Both the position numbers and the translations under genes were made by a program. This document shows positions 6,878 through 10,539 of a DNA stretch of 10,539 nt, in pieces (within the stretch, counting starts at the first letter, position 1; each line of letters opens with the position of its first letter). The DNA comes from Microbacteriaceae bacterium (lineage in GTDB: Bacteria > Actinomycetota > Actinomycetes > Actinomycetales > Microbacteriaceae), in NCBI GenBank assembly GCA_025463665.1, contig JAODAY010000274.1:1-10539 (forward strand), in the 5' to 3' direction. The notes under the pieces are model-generated. The model was not told the DNA's origin and searched no databases. It worked only from the letters and a program-made list of their open reading frames with translations.

Positions 6878-7744
6878 CTATAGCGGTCTGTGCCTTGTGA
6901 TTCTCTCGCGGGTCGCCAGGGCCACCCGAAGGGCCACGCGTAGAGGCCACAACCAGGGGGCCGAATACCTGCGTGCGAGATAGGTGTAGGCGCTCATGTG
7001 ATGAGCGCGGTTCATCGCAGCTGCCGCCCGGCGAGTGGAGTGCGCGCCGTGATGCAGAGCCGTCGCCGAGGTGACGTACAGGCTCGACCATCCGGCGGAG
7101 GCGAGGCGACGCCCGAGGTCGACGTCTTCGAAGTACATGAAGAAAGCATCGTCGAAACCGCCGACCGCTTCGAACGCTTCCCTCCGCACGAGGAGGAGGG
7201 CCCCGGAAAGCCACCCCGTCTCCCGAGAGGCATCCGTCGTCACGCGGTTCTCGCCGCGGTAACGCCTCGACCACGGATTGCTCGGCCACGAATTCGCGAG
7301 AAGCGCGTGTCCGATGCCGGTGCGCAGGGCTGGCAGTTCCCTTGCCGACGGGTAGACGGCGCCGGTGTCGTCGAGGAGTCGGGGTCCCAGCGCTCCGGCC
7401 CTCGGCGAAGCCGCCGCCACCGACAGCAGCGTGTCTATGGTGTCGGGATGCAGCGCCGCGTCGGGATTCGCAACCAGAATCCACCCGATGGAGTCGTCGA
7501 GGCGGGATGCCGCGAGGTTGACGGCACCGCCATACCCGAGATTGCCGCCCGCGTCGATGACTTCGACTCCCGGCAAGGACCGCATTTCATTCAAGTCATC
7601 ATCGACCGCGTTGTTCACAATGTGGACCTGGGCGACCGTCGCCACACTTTCCCTCAGCGAGGCGATGAGTTCGCGCAGGGCGTCCGCAGAGTGATAGCTC
7701 ACCGTTATGCACGCGACCTCAGCGCCGAAGCTTCTCTCAGTCAT
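6878..7744 (-). CDS. wbbL: WbbL-like GT2 rhamnosyltransferase (decaprenyl-PP-GlcNAc L-rhamnosyltransferase)
   Basis: In mycobacteria WbbL adds L-rhamnose from dTDP-rhamnose to decaprenyl-PP-GlcNAc, forming the linker that anchors arabinogalactan. This 288-residue GT-A protein shares many blocks with it: GGNLGYGGAVN (66-76), ANPD (92-95, the metal-binding region), SPRAGALGPRL (113-123) and VYPSARELP (130-138). It also has GWLSGALLLVRR (177-188), FFMYFEDVDLG (201-211, with the likely catalytic acidic residues) and LHHGAHS (230-236). The C-terminal stretch PWLWPLRVALRVALATR (263-279) is mildly hydrophobic or amphipathic and may contact the membrane. The ATG overlaps the preceding GT4 stop by four bases (ATGA); GAGG lies eight bases before it. 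It is last in the operon. The family match is strong, but the exact acceptor is inferred. Confidence 0.88.
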   Translation of the reverse strand: MTERSFGAEVACITVSYHSADALRELIASLRESVATVAQVHIVNNAVDDDLNEMRSLPGVEVIDAGGNLGYGGAVNLAASRLDDSIGWILVANPDAALHPDTIDTLLSVAAASPRAGALGPRLLDDTGAVYPSARELPALRTGIGHALLANSWPSNPWSRRYRGENRVTTDASRETGWLSGALLLVRREAFEAVGGFDDAFFMYFEDVDLGRRLASAGWSSLYVTSATALHHGAHSTRRAAAAMNRAHHMSAYTYLARRYSAPWLWPLRVALRVALATRERITRHRPL

Positions 7745-8889
7745 CGGGGAGACCTCGAACGCAAATAGGCGTCGACGTGCTTGTCGGCGCAGCGCGCCCA
7801 AGTGAACTCTGCAGCTCGCCGTGCCGCCGCGGCTGCGAGACGATGGCGCTCAGCAGGGATGGCGAGCAATTCGGTGAGTACCTGCGAAATTGATGCTGCG
7901 TCGACGTCCGAGTAGGCGACGGCTTCCCCGCCGACCTCCGGGAGAGCGAGTCGGCGAGTCGTGACAACGCAGGCACCGGTCGCCATGGCTTCGAGGACGG
8001 GCAGGCCGAAGCCCTCACCCAAGCTGGGGTAGGCCACGATCTCGGAGCCGCCGAGGAATCCGGATATCTGCGATAGCGGCACGTAGCCGATCTTGCGAAC
8101 ATCGAATCCCGCCGCGATTGCGTTCTCGACGGCGGGATCGATTTTCGTGTCCCACCCGGGTCCACCCGCGAGCAGCAGAGCGGGACGCTCGTCTGGCTCG
8201 AGTGCAACGGTGGCTGCACGGAAGGCGGAGATGAGGTTGACGACGTTCTTGCGAGGTTCGAGGGTTCCAAGGAACCCGATCCATCGGGAGACTGGCGGAT
8301 GCTGCGAGCGACGGAAAACGTCGATCTCATCCCTGGTCGGCTCGTGAAAGTGTTCCGAGTCATAACCGTGCAGGGCAACGATGACCCGTGTCGGGTCCGC
8401 GCCAGTGACGCGCACATACTCGGCGGCAGTCGCTGCGCTCGGCGCGACGACGACCACGGAGAACACCCGGGATAGCCGCACCCAGAACCTGAAGAAGAGG
8501 CCCTTCAGGCGGGTATGCAACTCCGGATGGGAGAAGAACGTGAGGTCGTGCACTGTGACAACCCGCCGCCGACGGGTCGCGAGTGGAAAGGTGTAGTGCG
8601 GCGAGTGAATGACGTCGACACCCGTGCGCTTCGCCAGGCGGGGGAGGCCCCACTGCTCCCAGACGAACCGCGAAGGAGTGGACCGCATGCCCGGGGGCGC
8701 CTCCACTACGGCGACACCCCACGCGCGGAACCGCCCTGCATCTGCGTGCTTGCACACGACGATGATGCTTGCGCCGGCCCGGTGAAGGGCGGGAATGACG
8801 CCATCGAGGTAGCGTCCTACCCCACCGCGATTCAGCGGGATGGAGGTCGCGTCTATGAGCACGGAGGAACGGTCGGCGCGAGCGCTCAC
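7741..8889 (-). CDS. GT4-family glycosyltransferase (GT-B fold)
   Basis: The 382-residue protein has GT4 architecture: N-terminal NRGGVGRYLDGVIPAL (20-35), IHSPHYTFPL (94-103) and TVHDLTFFSHPE (112-123). The C-terminal donor domain has FLGTLEPRKN (206-215), AGGPGW (241-246) and PSLGEGFGLPVLEA (288-301) with the E292-x7-E300 motif. It is related to the GT4 gene at 2195-3334 in layout and motifs, though clearly diverged. The start is GTG, overlapping the gmd-like stop by four bases (GTGA), with only a weak purine run (AAGA) upstream. Its position between GDP-sugar genes and wbbL suggests it transfers a GDP-derived sugar or rhamnose onto the same lipid-linked glycan; the sugar cannot be decided from sequence. 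Confidence 0.88.
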   Translation of the reverse strand: MSARADRSSVLIDATSIPLNRGGVGRYLDGVIPALHRAGASIIVVCKHADAGRFRAWGVAVVEAPPGMRSTPSRFVWEQWGLPRLAKRTGVDVIHSPHYTFPLATRRRRVVTVHDLTFFSHPELHTRLKGLFFRFWVRLSRVFSVVVVAPSAATAAEYVRVTGADPTRVIVALHGYDSEHFHEPTRDEIDVFRRSQHPPVSRWIGFLGTLEPRKNVVNLISAFRAATVALEPDERPALLLAGGPGWDTKIDPAVENAIAAGFDVRKIGYVPLSQISGFLGGSEIVAYPSLGEGFGLPVLEAMATGACVVTTRRLALPEVGGEAVAYSDVDAASISQVLTELLAIPAERHRLAAAAARRAAEFTWARCADKHVDAYLRSRSPR

Positions 8890-9866
8890 TGTTCTTGCAC
8901 GGAGTCGATGAGCTGAAGGTCGTTGTCGACCATCGCCGCCACGATTTCATCGAATGATTTTGTTGGTGCCCACTCCAGAACGCGCCGTGCCTTGCTGGCA
9001 TCACCGAGCTGTTCCGCAGAGTCGAGCGGCCGCGCGAAGGTTTCGGAGACGGACACGTGCTGCCGCCAGTCATCGACTCCCGCGCGCGCGAAAGCGCGCT
9101 CGACGAAGTCCGCAATCGACCGGGTCTCCCCGGTCGCGATGATGAAGTCATCAGGTGTCTGGGCCCGCACGGCGAGTTCGAGTGCCCGGGCGTAATCAGG
9201 TGCCCAACCCCAGTCGCGACGCGTGTCCAGGGTGCCCAGTTCGAGGCCCGTCTGCAGCCCACGGGCGATGCGGGCCGCCGCTGCCGTTATCTTGCGTGTC
9301 ACGAACGTTTCAGGCCGTCGGGGAGATTCGTGATTGTAGAGAATGCAACTCGATGCGAAGAGCCCACGCTCACGGTACAGCCCCACCATGTAATGCGAGT
9401 AGGCCTTCGCGGCACCATAGGGTGAGGTCGGCTTAATTCGCGTCGACTCCGTCTGTGGTGACTCGCTGGCGTTGCCGAAGAGCTCAGCGCTCGACGCCTG
9501 CACGACGCGAACGGCGGTGCCGGACTTCTCCTGCAGTTGCCACGCCGACTCCAGAATCTGAGCGACGGGCAGCGAATTTATCTGCGCGGTGCGCACCGGG
9601 TCCGCCCAGCTCTGCCATACGGAGCTCAGCGCCGCGAGGCTGTAGATCTCGGTGGGGGAGACATCGGTGATGAGGTCGGCAAGGCGGGCAGTGTCGGTGA
9701 TGTCGGCCTCATGAAGAACGACATCACCGCCAAGAACATCCGTTCCGGCGTCTTCGCGCGAGCGCGAACGGATGACACCGTGCACCTCGTAACCCTGTCG
9801 AACGAGCGACTCGGCGAGGTAGGAACCATCCTGGCCCGAGATGCCAGTGATCAGTGCGACAGGCAT
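8886..9866 (-). CDS. GDP-mannose 4,6-dehydratase-like SDR, divergent paralog
   Basis: The 326-residue protein is an extended short-chain dehydrogenase closest to Gmd, which turns GDP-mannose into GDP-4-keto-6-deoxymannose. It has TGISGQDGSYLAE (7-19, NADP-binding loop) and IYSLAALSSV (74-83). The active-site triad is kept in ASSAELFG (S126, E128) and YGAAK (Y150, K154). NHESPRRPETFVTRKI (178-193), DTRRDWGWAPDY (214-225) and ATGETRSIADFVE (244-256) are Gmd hallmarks. It differs from the gmd upstream by a shorter second strand region and by RPLDSAEQL in place of the substrate-binding RPAEVDLL. It is not an Rmd or GDP-fucose synthase by motif. The ATG lies 5 bases after the upstream gmd stop, without a strong Shine-Dalgarno. 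It may dehydrate GDP-mannose, or reduce the keto product as bifunctional Gmd enzymes can. Confidence 0.8.
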   Translation of the reverse strand: MPVALITGISGQDGSYLAESLVRQGYEVHGVIRSRSREDAGTDVLGGDVVLHEADITDTARLADLITDVSPTEIYSLAALSSVWQSWADPVRTAQINSLPVAQILESAWQLQEKSGTAVRVVQASSAELFGNASESPQTESTRIKPTSPYGAAKAYSHYMVGLYRERGLFASSCILYNHESPRRPETFVTRKITAAAARIARGLQTGLELGTLDTRRDWGWAPDYARALELAVRAQTPDDFIIATGETRSIADFVERAFARAGVDDWRQHVSVSETFARPLDSAEQLGDASKARRVLEWAPTKSFDEIVAAMVDNDLQLIDSVQEQ

Positions 9867-9871
9867 AGAGA

Positions 9872-10539
<668 letters not shown>

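Noticed and set aside
6876..6885. Ten-base palindrome CGCTATAGCG at the 3' end of the wbbL-like gene
   Set aside because: Short, without a loop, inside the last codons; no evidence of an operator or attachment site.

Overview
The window comes from a high-GC actinobacterium, most likely of the Microbacteriaceae or a close relative. The bases are visibly GC-rich and third codon positions are strongly G/C. Several genes start with GTG. RmlC and the WbbL-like transferase match, by eye and from memory, the mycobacterial versions. Family placement is an inference; no search was run.

Layout. (1) Bases 1-2185, plus strand: the 3' end of purK, then purE, then an LCP (LytR-CpsA-Psr) gene whose GTG start overlaps the purE stop. 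(2) Bases 2195-5213, minus strand: an operon read rmlB, rmlD, GT4 glycosyltransferase. It runs tail-to-tail into the LCP gene with only 9 bases between stops. (3) Bases 5214-5351: a 138-base divergent promoter region. (4) Bases 5352-6829, plus strand: rmlC then rmlA, 2 bases apart. (5) Bases 6839-6861: a perfect GC hairpin between convergent operons. (6) Bases 6878-10539, minus strand: a tightly packed operon read gmd (cut by the window edge), gmd-like paralog, GT4 glycosyltransferase, WbbL-like GT2 rhamnosyltransferase. No gap exceeds 138 bases and no tRNA, rRNA, IS element or CRISPR array was seen.

How it fits together. RmlA, RmlB, RmlC and RmlD make up the complete route from glucose-1-phosphate and dTTP to dTDP-L-rhamnose. 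The WbbL-like enzyme would use that donor to put rhamnose on decaprenyl-PP-GlcNAc, the linker that anchors actinobacterial wall glycans. The gmd pair supplies a GDP-4-keto-6-deoxymannose-derived sugar. The two GT4 enzymes would extend the chain, and LCP proteins are the usual ligases that move such glycans onto peptidoglycan. The region therefore looks like a rhamnose-containing wall-polysaccharide locus next to purine genes.

I found no clearly new system. The points most worth a second look are two matching leaderless-promoter layouts (purE and rmlC), a stop-codon hairpin shared by two convergent genes, the tandem divergent gmd copies, and the multi-span N-terminus of the LCP protein.
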